From: CAVOJV01 sp963696325
GTDB lineage: Bacteria; Pseudomonadota; Gammaproteobacteria; Competibacterales; Competibacteraceae
Assembly: GCA_963696325.1 (NCBI GenBank)
Contig: CAVOJV010000039.1
Coordinates: forward strand, 62,001 to 126,000
Direction of reading: 5' to 3'
Length of the DNA stretch: 64,000 bases
The notes below the pieces were generated by a model. It searched no databases, had not been told where the DNA came from, and saw only the letters and a list, made by a program, of their open reading frames with translations. The translations under genes were made by a program, and so were the position numbers. Shown here in pieces: positions 16,671 through 31,700 of this stretch (its first letter is position 1; every line of letters starts with the position of its first letter).

Positions 16671-17000
16671 CTACTCGGCAACCGTCACGGTAATATGACT
16701 GGTGCGTTTTAGGATACGGTTGCCGCGCCCCTTGGCGCGAGCATGCATACGCTTTAGCATCGGACCCTCGTCGACACAAATGGCTACAATCTTTAACTCA
16801 TCGATATCAGCGCCCTGGTTATGCTCAGCATTGGCGATGGCGGAGTCCAGCACGCTCTTGACCAGTTGAGCAGCCTTTTTATTGCTGAAGGTCAACAACT
16901 GCAGTGCCCGCCCTACCGGCATATTACGCACTTGATCAGCCACTAGGCGGGCCTTTTGAGCGGATATCCGGACATTTCTTAATTTGGCGACTGCTTGCAT
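16671..17000 (-). CDS. rplV: 50S ribosomal protein L22
   Basis: Protein whose extended hairpin lines the exit tunnel and takes part in macrolide sensitivity. The 109 residues include AKLRNVRISAQKARLVADQVRNMPVGRALQLLTFSNKKAAQLVKSVLDSAIANAEHN, and the tunnel hairpin MLKRMHARAKGRGNRILKRTSHITV shows no deletion. Confidence 0.97.
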   Translation of the reverse strand: MQAVAKLRNVRISAQKARLVADQVRNMPVGRALQLLTFSNKKAAQLVKSVLDSAIANAEHNQGADIDELKIVAICVDEGPMLKRMHARAKGRGNRILKRTSHITVTVAE

Positions 17001-17011
17001 AATAGCGCCCC

Positions 17012-17284
17012 TTATTTAGTTTTCTTATCCGCCGCGTGGCCTTTAAAGGTACGCGTCGCAGCAAACTCGCCCAGTTTGTGACCAACCATATTCTCGGTCA
17101 CGAGTACAGGCACATGTTGGCGCCCATTATGAACCGCGAGAGTCAAACCAACCATGTCAGGCACGATCATGGAGCGCCGTGACCATGTCTTGATAGGCCT
17201 CTTGCTGTTAGCGGCGACCGCCTGTTCCACCCGTTTAACAAGGTGGTTATCGACAAAAGGCCCTTTCTTGATTGAACGTGGCAC
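17012..17284 (-). CDS. rpsS: 30S ribosomal protein S19
   Basis: Head protein forming a complex with S13. 90 residues: MPRSIKKGPFVDNHLVKRVEQA and GHKLGEFAATRTFKGHAADKKTK are diagnostic. Between rplB and rplV. Confidence 0.97.
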   Translation of the reverse strand: MPRSIKKGPFVDNHLVKRVEQAVAANSKRPIKTWSRRSMIVPDMVGLTLAVHNGRQHVPVLVTENMVGHKLGEFAATRTFKGHAADKKTK

Positions 17285-17303
17285 GTCACCTATCCCCTGA
17301 GAA

Positions 17304-18128
17304 CTATGTCTTGCGTCTGCGCACTATCAGTTTGTCAGTGCGCTTATTGGTACGAGTTTTGTGGCCTTTGGTTGGCACACCCCAGGGGCTCACCGGATGG
17401 CGACCGCCGGAGGTACGGCCCTCCCCGCCACCATGCGGATGATCCACTGGATTCATCGCCACACCGCGTACGGTGGGACGGATACCGCGCCACCGCTTGG
17501 CGCCTGCCTTACCCAGAGAGCGCAAAGCATGTTCGCCATTGCCGACTTCACCAATGGTCGCCTTGCAGTCCACGTGCACCTTGCGCACTTCACCGGAACG
17601 CAGGCGCAGCGTAGCGTAAATGCCCTCCCGAGCCACCAGTTGCACCGCCGCACCCGCACTGCGGGCGATTTGCGCCCCCTTACCGGGTTTCATCTCGACG
17701 CAATGCACCGTACTGCCGACCGGCACATTACGTAGGGGCAGCGTATTCCCCGTCTTGATAGGGGCGGCGGCGCCAGATACCAACGTTGTCCCCACCTCGA
17801 CGCCGCGCGGCGCAATGATGTAGCGCCGTTCGCCATCGGCATACAATAACAAGGCGATGTGCGCGCTACGGTTGGGATCGTGTTCCAAACGCTCGATACG
17901 CGCTGGAATACTATCCTTGTCGCGTTTGAAATCGACAATGCGGTAGTGGTGCTTGTGCCCCCCACCCTGATGACGGGTGGTGATACGCCCCGCGTTATTG
18001 CGGCCACCGGTTTTGCTCTTTTTTTCCAGCAGGGGCGCGTAGGGAGCGCCCTTGTGTAGATCCGGCGTCGTGACCTTGATCACGAATCGGCGACCCGGTG
18101 AGGTCGGTTTTTGTTTAACGATCGCCAT
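17304..18128 (-). CDS. rplB: 50S ribosomal protein L2
   Basis: Protein required for subunit association and peptidyltransferase-centre assembly. The 274 residues contain NNAGRITTRHQGGGHKHHYRIVDFKRDKD and VRGVAMNPVDHPHGGGEGRTSGGRHPVSPWG, including the conserved His near the peptidyltransferase centre. Complete and of normal length. Confidence 0.97.
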   Translation of the reverse strand: MAIVKQKPTSPGRRFVIKVTTPDLHKGAPYAPLLEKKSKTGGRNNAGRITTRHQGGGHKHHYRIVDFKRDKDSIPARIERLEHDPNRSAHIALLLYADGERRYIIAPRGVEVGTTLVSGAAAPIKTGNTLPLRNVPVGSTVHCVEMKPGKGAQIARSAGAAVQLVAREGIYATLRLRSGEVRKVHVDCKATIGEVGNGEHALRSLGKAGAKRWRGIRPTVRGVAMNPVDHPHGGGEGRTSGGRHPVSPWGVPTKGHKTRTNKRTDKLIVRRRKT

Positions 18129-18179
18129 TATTGCTAACCTTCAAAACGTCATCAGTGAGCGGTTGAGCCTGTTAATCAC

Positions 18180-18476
18180 TCATTCCGCCCCAAGGAATTC
18201 AATTGTCTGACCAGACTCCAAGGCAACATACGCCTTTCTCCAGTCGGAGCGCCGGCCCTGCATGGTGCCGAAACGCTTACGCTTACCCTTCACGTTAGCC
18301 ACCGTAACGGACTTCACCTTCACATTGAACATCAATTCAACAGCGCTTCTGATTTCGGGTTTAGTGGCATCCCTCGCGACCTTAAACACCACTTGATTGC
18401 ACGCATCGGCCACCGCCGAGCTCTTTTCAGAGACATGGGGAGCAAGGAGGATCTTCATCAAACGCTCTTGGTTCAT
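18180..18476 (-). CDS. rplW: 50S ribosomal protein L23
   Basis: Exit-tunnel protein that docks trigger factor and SRP. The ATG at 18474-18476 (MNQERLMKILLAPHVSEKSS) overlaps the rplD stop in an ATGA arrangement, so this start is preferred; it gives 98 residues. The segment VKSVTVANVKGKRKRFGTMQGRRSDWRKAYVALESGQTIEF is typical of the family. Confidence 0.95.
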   Translation of the reverse strand: MNQERLMKILLAPHVSEKSSAVADACNQVVFKVARDATKPEIRSAVELMFNVKVKSVTVANVKGKRKRFGTMQGRRSDWRKAYVALESGQTIEFLGAE

Positions 18477-19096
18477 GCCAGCCATCCCTTAATCCGCTCC
18501 AGCGCAGCAACCGTGACCATAATCTTGTCGAAGCGAATCAAACTGACCGGGTCTAGTCCCGCCACATCGCGCACCTCAACCTTTGGCAAATTGCGCGCCG
18601 CCAGGTACAGATTCCTGTCCAGGTCTTCCACGACCAGCAAAGCACTGCCCTGAACGCCAAGATCATTCAACTGGGCGATCATGAACTTGGTCTTGGGCTC
18701 GGCAACGGCCAATCCATTGACGACCACCAACCGCTCTTGCCGTACCAATTCGGAGAAGATAGAGCACAGCGCGGCGCGGTACATCTTTTTATTGACCTTT
18801 TGGGAATGGTCCTGGGGACGCGCCGCAAAGGTCACTCCACCGCCCCGCCATAAGGGGCTACGGATACTGCCTGCACGGGCTCGCCCGGTACCTTTCTGCC
18901 GCCAAGGCTTGGTGCCCCCGCCACTAACCTCGGAACGGGTCTTCTGGGCACGGGTACCGGCGCGTCCCCCCGCCATATAGGCTACCGCCACCTGATGTAC
19001 CAGCGCCTCATTGAAGACTCGACCAAAGACTTCATCTGCAACCGCTATCGTAGTTCCGGAGGCCTGGCCGTCAGAATTGATTACCTGTAGTTCCAC
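18473..19096 (-). CDS. rplD: 50S ribosomal protein L4
   Basis: Large-subunit tunnel protein; in E. coli L4 also represses the S10 operon by termination and translation control. 207 residues. The tunnel loop contains AGGRAGTRAQKTRSEVSGGGTKPWRQKGTGRARAGSIRSPLWRGGG and the C-terminal domain is complete. Ends in the ATGA overlap with rplW. Confidence 0.97.
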   Translation of the reverse strand: MELQVINSDGQASGTTIAVADEVFGRVFNEALVHQVAVAYMAGGRAGTRAQKTRSEVSGGGTKPWRQKGTGRARAGSIRSPLWRGGGVTFAARPQDHSQKVNKKMYRAALCSIFSELVRQERLVVVNGLAVAEPKTKFMIAQLNDLGVQGSALLVVEDLDRNLYLAARNLPKVEVRDVAGLDPVSLIRFDKIMVTVAALERIKGWLA

Positions 19097-19105
19097 AAAG
19101 CCCCC

Positions 19106-19750
19106 TTAACCACGACCCTTAACCGCTGGACGGACAATCACGTCGCCACCTTTCGCGCCCGGAACCGCACCCTTGACGAGCAGCAGATTACGCTCCCCAT
19201 CTACCCGAACCACCTCGAGGTTTTGCGTGCAACGCCGTGCCGAGCCCATATGACCGGACATTTTTTTACCCTTGAAAACGCGTCCTGGCGATTGGTTCTG
19301 GCCAATCGAACCCGGCACGCGGTGGGACAGCGAGTTACCGTGGCTGGCGCGCTGTCCACTGAAATTATGGCGTTTGATGGTGCCGGCAAAGCCCTTACCT
19401 ATCGTGGTGCCGGTTACATCGACTTTCTGGCCTGTCTTGAACAGGTCTACCCTCAGTTCAGAACCGACCGTGATATCCGCACCCTCACTTTCCGTCAGAG
19501 TAAACTCCCAAAGCCCGCGACCTGCTTCGACATTAGCTTTGGCGAAATGTCCAGCGGAGGGTTTATTGACATGACTGGCGCGGCGCATCCCCGTTGTTAC
19601 CTGCAATGCACGATAACCGTCAACTGGTGTGGTCTTCAACTGGGTAACGCGGTTGGGTTCAACCTCGATGACCGTTACCGGTGTTGAGACCCCGTCTTCC
19701 GTAAAGACACGGGTCATGCCGACTTTGCGGCCAATTAATCCGATTGCCAT
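19106..19750 (-). CDS. rplC: 50S ribosomal protein L3
   Basis: Early-assembly protein next to the peptidyltransferase centre. The start at 19750 (MAIGLIGRKVGMTRVFTEDGVSTPVTVIEVEPNRVTQ) gives 214 residues; the 9 codons upstream are not family-like. The tip region FSGQRASHGNSLSHRVPGSIGQNQSPGRVFKGKKMSGHMG is intact. Confidence 0.96.
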   Translation of the reverse strand: MAIGLIGRKVGMTRVFTEDGVSTPVTVIEVEPNRVTQLKTTPVDGYRALQVTTGMRRASHVNKPSAGHFAKANVEAGRGLWEFTLTESEGADITVGSELRVDLFKTGQKVDVTGTTIGKGFAGTIKRHNFSGQRASHGNSLSHRVPGSIGQNQSPGRVFKGKKMSGHMGSARRCTQNLEVVRVDGERNLLLVKGAVPGAKGGDVIVRPAVKGRG

Positions 19751-19784
19751 TTGCAATAACCTCTGTAATCGCAGCAAGCCAGAG

Positions 19785-19801
19785 GAGGGGTGGCACCCCT
19801 C
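19785..19801 (-). other. small hairpin in the rpsJ-rplC gap
   Basis: GAGGGGT, three loop bases, ACCCCTC. It lies 18 bases after the rpsJ stop. There is no T-run; a role in mRNA processing or control of rplC is possible but not shown. Confidence 0.35.
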
Positions 19802-19819
19802 GTGACCTGGTAAAGCCGC

Positions 19820-20131
19820 TTAGTTCAATTTAATCTGCACATCCACGCCAGCGGCCAGATCCAGCTTCATAAGCGCATCGACGGTCTTATCCGTGGGGTC
19901 CACGATATCCATCAAGCGCTTATGAGTACGGATCTCATATTGGTCGCGGGCATCCTTGTTGACATGCGGCGAAACCAATATCGTGAAACGCTCGTTCTTA
20001 GTGGGCAGCGGAATGGGACCGCGCACCTGAGCACCCGTCCGTTTGGCGGTCTCAACGATTTCACGAGCGGATTGATCGATCAAACGATGGTCAAACGCCT
20101 TGAGACGGATACGAATTCTCTGATTAGCCAT
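19820..20131 (-). CDS. rpsJ: 30S ribosomal protein S10 (NusE)
   Basis: Head protein of the 30S subunit that also couples transcription to translation as NusE, with NusB and NusG. 103 residues: MANQRIRIRLKAFDHRLIDQSAREIVETAKRTGAQVRGPIPLPTKNERFTILVSPHVNKDARDQYEIRTHKR. Only 5 bases from the tuf1 stop, so it is probably co-transcribed with the str operon; the long S10 leader of E. coli is missing. Confidence 0.97.
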   Translation of the reverse strand: MANQRIRIRLKAFDHRLIDQSAREIVETAKRTGAQVRGPIPLPTKNERFTILVSPHVNKDARDQYEIRTHKRLMDIVDPTDKTVDALMKLDLAAGVDVQIKLN

Positions 20132-20136
20132 GCCGT

Positions 20137-21327
<1,191 letters not shown>

Positions 21328-21354
21328 CGTATCACCTCATCAAATCGAAACAGA

Positions 21355-23454
21355 TCACGACGCTTTTTTAATAACCGCTTCCGCGATATTAACAGGGGCT
21401 TCGTTGTACTTGGCGAATTCCATCGAGTACGTGGCGCGGCCTTGGGTTGCCGACCGCAGATCGGTGGCGTAACCGAACATTTCGGCTAACGGCACTTCGG
21501 CACGGATAATCTTACCGGCGGGGGCATCCTCCATGCCCTGGACCAGGCCGCGGCGGCGGTTAAGATCTCCCATTACATCACCCATGTAGTCCTCGGGCGT
21601 CACGACCTCTACCTTCATCATCGGTTCCAGCAACGCTGGGTTAGCCTTGCGAGCACCCTCCTTGAAGCCCATGGAACCAGCGATTTTGAAGGCCATTTCA
21701 CTGGAATCGACGTCATGGTAGGAGCCGTCGAACAGCGTAACCTTCACGTCCACCACCGGGAAACCGGCGATCACGCCATTCTGCAACTGTTCCTGGATAC
21801 CCTTGTCCACGGCTGGGATGTATTCCCTCGGCACCACGCCGCCCACGATGGCATTGACGAACTCATAGCCGGAACCGGGCTCTCTGGGCTCGATCCGTAG
21901 CCACACATGGCCGTATTGGCCACGCCCGCCGGATTGCCGGACAAATTTACCTTCCTGTTCGACGCTTTTGCGGATGGTCTCACGATAAGCGACCTGAGGC
22001 GCGCCCACGTTAGCTTCCACCTTGAACTCGCGCTTCATGCGATCGACGATGATTTCCAGGTGCAACTCGCCCATGCCGGATATGATGGTCTGGCCAGACT
22101 CTTCGTCGGTATGCACGCGGAACGAAGGGTCTTCCTGGGCAAGCTTGGACAGCGCCATACCCATCTTTTCCTGATCGGCCTTGGTCTTGGGCTCCACGGC
22201 CACCGAAATAACCGGCTCGGGGAATTCCATGCGCTCCAAGATGATGACATTGTTGAGATCGCATAGGGTATCGCCGGTAGTCACGTCCTTGAGACCCACC
22301 GCCGCGGCGATGTCGCCGGCCAGCACTTCTTTGATCTCTTCACGGCTGTTGGCGTGCATCTGCAATATGCGGCCGATGCGCTCCTTTCTGCCCTTGATCG
22401 GGTTATAAACCGTATCACCTGATTTCAAAACGCCGGAATAACAGCGCATAAAGGTCAGGGTGCCGACAAAGGGATCGGTAGCAATCTTGAAGGCCAGCGC
22501 CGAGAATGGCTCATTATCAGAAGAGTGGCGCTCAGCCTCGGTATTATCGGCATCATCCAGATTGCCTTTGATAGCCGGCACATCGACGGGGGATGGCATA
22601 TAATCAATCACGGCGTCCAGCACCGCCTGTACACCTTTGTTCTTGAAGGCCGAACCGCACAAGGTCGGGACTATCTGGTTGGCAAGGGTACGCACTCGCA
22701 CCCCCTGACGAATCTCCTCCTCGGTAAGAGACTCGCCCTCCAGGTACTTCTCCATGAGCGCATCGGAAGACTCCGCAGCAGCCTCCACTAGCTTCTCCCG
22801 CCACTCTTCACAGGTAGCGAGCATGTCGGCCGGGACTTCACCGTACTTGAATTGCATGCCTTGGCTGGCTTCATCCCACCAGATGGACTTCATCTTGACG
22901 AGATCGACCAAGCCCTTAAAGTTTTCTTCAGCGCCGATGGGCAACTGCAAGGGCACGGGATTGGCGCCTAAGCGTTCCTTGATCTGCTTGACCACCCGCA
23001 GAAAATCAGCGCCGGCGCGGTCCATCTTGTTGATAAATGCCAACCGCGGCACGCCGTATTTATTGGCCTGCCGCCAGACGGTTTCGGACTGTGGCTCCAC
23101 CCCACCCACAGCGCAGAACACGGCGCAAGCCCCATCGAGCACACGCAAGGAGCGCTCTACCTCAATGGTGAAATCCACATGTCCCGGCGTGTCGATGATA
23201 TTGATGCGCTGCTCAGGGAACTGTTGGCCCATGCCGCGCCAGAAACAAGTAGTCGCCGCCGAGGTAATGGTAATGCCACGTTCTTGCTCCTGGACCATCC
23301 AGTCCATGGTCGCCGCCCCATCATGAACCTCGCCGATCTTGTGGGAGACGCCCGTGTAAAACAGGATGCGCTCGGTCGTCGTGGTCTTGCCGGCGTCGAT
23401 ATGCGCCATGATGCCAAGATTACGATAGCGATCGATAGGGGTTTTACGGGCCAC
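21355..23454 (-). CDS. fusA: elongation factor G
   Basis: Translocation GTPase that also takes part in ribosome recycling. The start is the GTG at 23452-23454 (VARKTPIDRYRNLGIMAHIDAGKTTTTERILFYTG), with GAGGAC about 8 bases upstream; an ATG 24 bases further up would overlap rpsG. This gives 699 residues, close to E. coli (704). Domains in order: G domain with AHIDAGKTTTTERI, DTPGHVDF and NKMDRAGADF; domain II (KIATDPFVGTLTFMRCYSG); domain III (GMGELHLEIIVDRMKREF); domain IV (SGGRGQYGHVWLRIEP); domain V (EVPLAEMFGYATDLRS). Between rpsG and tuf1. Confidence 0.97.
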   Translation of the reverse strand: MARKTPIDRYRNLGIMAHIDAGKTTTTERILFYTGVSHKIGEVHDGAATMDWMVQEQERGITITSAATTCFWRGMGQQFPEQRINIIDTPGHVDFTIEVERSLRVLDGACAVFCAVGGVEPQSETVWRQANKYGVPRLAFINKMDRAGADFLRVVKQIKERLGANPVPLQLPIGAEENFKGLVDLVKMKSIWWDEASQGMQFKYGEVPADMLATCEEWREKLVEAAAESSDALMEKYLEGESLTEEEIRQGVRVRTLANQIVPTLCGSAFKNKGVQAVLDAVIDYMPSPVDVPAIKGNLDDADNTEAERHSSDNEPFSALAFKIATDPFVGTLTFMRCYSGVLKSGDTVYNPIKGRKERIGRILQMHANSREEIKEVLAGDIAAAVGLKDVTTGDTLCDLNNVIILERMEFPEPVISVAVEPKTKADQEKMGMALSKLAQEDPSFRVHTDEESGQTIISGMGELHLEIIVDRMKREFKVEANVGAPQVAYRETIRKSVEQEGKFVRQSGGRGQYGHVWLRIEPREPGSGYEFVNAIVGGVVPREYIPAVDKGIQEQLQNGVIAGFPVVDVKVTLFDGSYHDVDSSEMAFKIAGSMGFKEGARKANPALLEPMMKVEVVTPEDYMGDVMGDLNRRRGLVQGMEDAPAGKIIRAEVPLAEMFGYATDLRSATQGRATYSMEFAKYNEAPVNIAEAVIKKAS

Positions 23455-23471
23455 AGCTCTGTCCTCAACAA

Positions 23472-23942
23472 TTACCAACGATAATGCGCGAAAGCCTTGT
23501 TGGCGTCCGCCATCCGATGGGTGTCCTCACGCTTTTTAACGGCGGCGCCACGGCTTTCAGCCGCATCCATTAACTCTCCTGCCAAACGCTTAGCCATAGA
23601 CTTCTCACCGCGCTTGTGCGCGGCATCAATAATCCAGCGCATCGCCAAGGTGGTACGCCGCACGGAACGGACTTCCACAGGGACCTGATAGGTAGCGCCA
23701 CCAACTCGACGGGACTTTACTTCCACCACGGGACGCACGTTGTCCAGTGCTTGCTCCAACAGTTCCATGGCATCACCCTTGGCCCGTTCGGTCATCTGAT
23801 CAAGGGCACCATAGACAATCTGCTCGGCAACAGACTTCTTGCCACGTTCCATGACCATGTTCATAAATTTTGCCAGCATCTCACTTCCAAACTTGGGATC
23901 GGGAAGGATGACTCGCTTGGAAACTTCTCTTCTTCTCGGCAT
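23472..23942 (-). CDS. rpsG: 30S ribosomal protein S7
   Basis: Primary 16S rRNA-binding protein of the head and, in enterics, translational repressor of the str operon. 156 residues: MPRRREVSKRVILPDPKFGSEMLAKFMNMVMERGKKSVAEQIVYGALD and SRRVGGATYQVPVEVRSVRRTTLAMRWII. Ends with the HYRW tail, as in other gammaproteobacteria. Confidence 0.97.
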   Translation of the reverse strand: MPRRREVSKRVILPDPKFGSEMLAKFMNMVMERGKKSVAEQIVYGALDQMTERAKGDAMELLEQALDNVRPVVEVKSRRVGGATYQVPVEVRSVRRTTLAMRWIIDAAHKRGEKSMAKRLAGELMDAAESRGAAVKKREDTHRMADANKAFAHYRW

Positions 23943-23976
23943 TCGATCGACTCTGCACTATCAACGGAGACTGGAA

Positions 23977-24351
23977 TTAGGATTTAGGGCGCTTGGCGCC
24001 GTACTTGGAACGCCCTTGACGCCGCTTGGTAACCCCGGATGTATCCAGGCTGCCACGGATAGTGTGATAACGCACACCTGGCAAATCTTTGACGCGACCG
24101 CCACGAATCAATACAACGGAGTGTTCCTGAAGGTTATGACCTTCGCCACCGATGTAGCTGGTGACTTCCTCACCATTCGTCAAACGCACCCGAGCGACCT
24201 TACGTAGCGCCGAGTTTGGCTTCTTGGGCGTAGTGGTGTAAACACGCGTGCAGACACCTCGCTTCTGAGGACAACCCTCAAGCGCCGGTACGTTGCTTTT
24301 TTCTTGTTTGCGAACGCGCGGCTTACGCACCAACTGGTTGATCGTTGCCAT
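23977..24351 (-). CDS. rpsL: 30S ribosomal protein S12
   Basis: Decoding-centre protein and streptomycin-resistance locus. Started at the ATG at 24349-24351 (MATINQLVRKPRVRKQEKSNVPALEGCPQKRGVCTRV) for 124 residues, as in E. coli; the frame is open further upstream into the leader but without support. The streptomycin-site lysines are wild type (TPKKPNSALRK and GGRVKDLPGVRYH), so no target-site resistance is predicted. Confidence 0.97.
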   Translation of the reverse strand: MATINQLVRKPRVRKQEKSNVPALEGCPQKRGVCTRVYTTTPKKPNSALRKVARVRLTNGEEVTSYIGGEGHNLQEHSVVLIRGGRVKDLPGVRYHTIRGSLDTSGVTKRRQGRSKYGAKRPKS

Positions 24352-24383
24352 TGGCTCTCTCTCCGACAGAGCTAACAATAAAC

Positions 24384-24404
24384 GGCAGGAACTGGGTTCC
24401 TGCC
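24384..24404 (-). promoter_or_regulatory. hairpin in the rpsL leader
   Basis: GGCAGGAAC, loop CCA, GTTCCTGCC on the minus strand, followed by GTTTATTGTT. A 9-bp perfect stem 33-53 bases upstream of the rpsL start. It may be an attenuator or an mRNA-protecting element of the str operon; the T-run is too interrupted for a strong terminator. Confidence 0.5.
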
Positions 24405-24461
24405 AAAGAGGCGGAACTATATTCGCACCGCCACACCCTGTCAAGCGCGAACCGCTAATTG

Positions 24462-24490
24462 AAAAAAAGGGGGGGTGCTTTGCAGGCACC
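24462..24490 (-). terminator. terminator-like element after rpoC
   Basis: On the minus strand: GGTGC, 7-base loop, GCACC, four further C, then seven T. It lies 32-60 bases after the rpoC stop, between the rpoBC and str operons. The short 5-bp stem suggests partial termination. The homopolymers G7 and A7 (24462-24475) are also places where read errors are likely. Confidence 0.6.
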
Positions 24491-24521
24491 GCTCTTGGGA
24501 ATAACGAACTTGTCCCCTGGG

Positions 24522-28703
<4,182 letters not shown>

Positions 28704-28763
28704 ATCCTGACCGCTCAAAGTGGTTTACTCGTTCATCGTCCCTTGGCGGGATCAAGTATGGCC

Positions 28764-31700
28764 TCAGTCGCTTTCCAACTCGATATTGATACCAAGGGAA
28801 CGGATCTCCTTGACCAGCACATTGAAGGATTCGGGCATCCCAGCCTCCATGCGATGGTCACCATCGACAATGTTCTTGTAAACCTTAGTACGGCCGTTGA
28901 CATCATCCGACTTCACCGTGAGCATCTCCTGCAAGGTATAGGCGGCGCCATAGGCTTCCAGAGCCCAAACTTCCATTTCGCCGAACCGCTGTCCACCGAA
29001 CTGGGCCTTGCCGCCCAGAGGCTGCTGGGTCACCAGGCTGTAAGGCCCCGTAGAACGGGCATGCATCTTGTCGTCGACCAGATGATTTAGCTTTAACATA
29101 TACATATGACCAACCGTCACGGGCCGATCGAAAGCCTCACCGGTGCGCCCATCGTAGAGCCTGGTTTGACCACTCTCAGGCAGATCGGCCAGCGCCAACA
29201 TTTTCTTGATCTCCTCTTCCGTAGCGCCGTCAAACACTGGCGTGGCCATGGGCACCCCGGCGCGCAGGTTGTTACACAAGACCAGAGTTTCCTCATCGCT
29301 GAATTGGCTCAGGTCCACCTGCTGTTTGCCAGTGCCGTTGTAGATCTGGTTAAGGAAGGCGCGCAATTTCTCAATTTTGGCATGCTCCACCTTGGTATGG
29401 GCATCCAGCAGGCGGCCGATTTTCAGGCCCAGCCCTTTGGCGGCCCAGCCCAGGTGGGTTTCCAGCACCTGGCCAACGTTCATGCGTGAAGGCACGCCCA
29501 GTGGATTGAGCACGATATCCACCGGCATACCATCATCCAGATAGGGCATATCCTCCTGGGGAACAATCATGGAGACTCACGCCCTTATTGCCGTGCCGGC
29601 CGGCCATCTTGTCGCCAGGCTGAACACGGCGCTTGACGGCCAAATAGACCTTGACCATTTTCAGCACACCTGGCGCCAGATCATCGCCCTGGATCAGCTT
29701 GGCGCGTTTTTCCTCGAATTTTTCATCAAAGTCCTTACGCTGCTGCTTAAGCTGCTCGGCGATTCGCTCCATTTGCTCATTTGCTTCCTCGCCGCTCAGG
29801 CGAATCTCGAACCAGCGATCGGAGGGCAGTTTGCTGAGATAGGGTTTGGTAATCTTGGCACCGGCGCCTAGGCCATCCGGTCCACCCTCGACCGTCTTGC
29901 CAATCAGCATCTTCTCCACGCGCTGATAGAGATCTTCCTCCAGAATGCGCAACTGGTCATTCAGGTCCTTCCTGATCCGGTCCAATTCCGTCTTTTCAAT
30001 TTGCTTGGCGCGGGAGTCCTTTTCCACCCCATCGCGGGTGAATACCCGCACGTCGATCACCGTACCGTCCATGCCAGGCGGCACTCGCAGCGAGGTATCC
30101 TTCACATCGGAGGCCTTCTCGCCGAAGATGGCCCGCAGCAGCTTTTCCTCCGGGGTCAGTTGAGTCTCGCCCTTGGGAGTGACCTTGCCTACCAGGATGT
30201 CACCGACGGCTACCTCGGCGCCGATGAAGACGATGCCCGCCTCGTCCAGCTTGGCCAGGGCGCTTTCACCCACGTTGGGGATATCCGCCGTGATTTCCTC
30301 CGGTCCCAGCTTGGTGTCGCGGGCCACACAGGTCAGTTCTTCGATATGAATCGTGGTAAAACGATCCTCCTGCACGACCCGCTCGGAGATAAGGATGGAG
30401 TCCTCGAAGTTGTAGCCATTCCAGGGCATAAAGGCGACCAGCAGATTTTGGCCCAGCGCCAACTCGCCAAGATCGGTGGACGGCCCATCAGCCAACACAT
30501 CGCCGCGCTCCACCATATCGCTGAGTTTCACAAGCGGACGCTGGTTAATGCAGGTGTTCTGATTGGAACGGGTGTACTTGGTCAGATTGTAGATATCCAC
30601 ACCCGGCTCGCCCGCCTCGGTTTCCTCGTCACGAACACGCACCACGATGCGGCTGGCATCCACCGAGTCTACCACCCCGCCGCGCTTGGCCACCACGGTC
30701 ACTCCGGAGTCGATGGCGACGGTGCGCTCGATGCCGGTACCCACCAAGGGCTTCTCGGTGCGCAGGGTAGGCACAGCCTGGCGTTGCATGTTGGAACCCA
30801 TCAGCGCGCGGTTAGCGTCGTCATGCTCCAGGAACGGTATCAGTGCGGCTGCCACTGACACGATCTGCTTGGGCGACACGTCCATGTATTGCACTTCGCC
30901 CGGCCGTTTGAGGGTGAACTCGTTCTGATGCCGACAGGACACCAGATCGTCCAGCAGACAGCCTTCCGCATCCAGCGTAGCATTCGCCTGCGCAATGACA
31001 TAATGTCCCTCTTCAATGGCGGACAGATAGTCGATCTGATCGGTAACCCGGCTATCCGCCACCCGCCGGTATGGGGTCTCCAGAAATCCATAGTCGTTGG
31101 TACGTGCATACACCGCCAAGGAATTGATCAGCCCGATGTTAGGACCTTCTGGCGTCTCGATGGGGCAAACCCGGCCGTAATGAGTCGGATGAACGTCGCG
31201 CACCTCAAAACCGGCGCGCTCACGGGTCAGTCCGCCCGGTCCCAGCGCCGAAACGCGCCGCTTGTGGGTAACTTCGGACAAGGGGTTGTTCTGGTCCATA
31301 AACTGAGACAGTTGGCTAGAACCAAAAAACTCCTTGATAGCGGCGGCCACTGGTTTCGCATTAATCAAGTCCTGCGGCGTCAGGCTCTCGGACTCCGCTT
31401 GGCTCAGGCGCTCCTTGACGGCACGCTCGACGCGCACCAGACCCACCCGGAACACGTTTTCCGCCATCTCGCCGACACAGCGGATACGGCGGTTACCCAG
31501 ATGATCGATGTCATCGACGGTTCCCTTGCCGTTCTTGATGTCAATTAGCACCTTCATGACAGCGACGATGTCTTCGCCCTGCGACCCATCGCAGAGCTTT
31601 TTATAGGCTGCATACTGGGCAGTCTCCGGCAATGAACTTGCGTACTGGCGATCGATCAGTACACCCGGCCCTTCCACCTGACTAAATCCAACCCGGCGAT

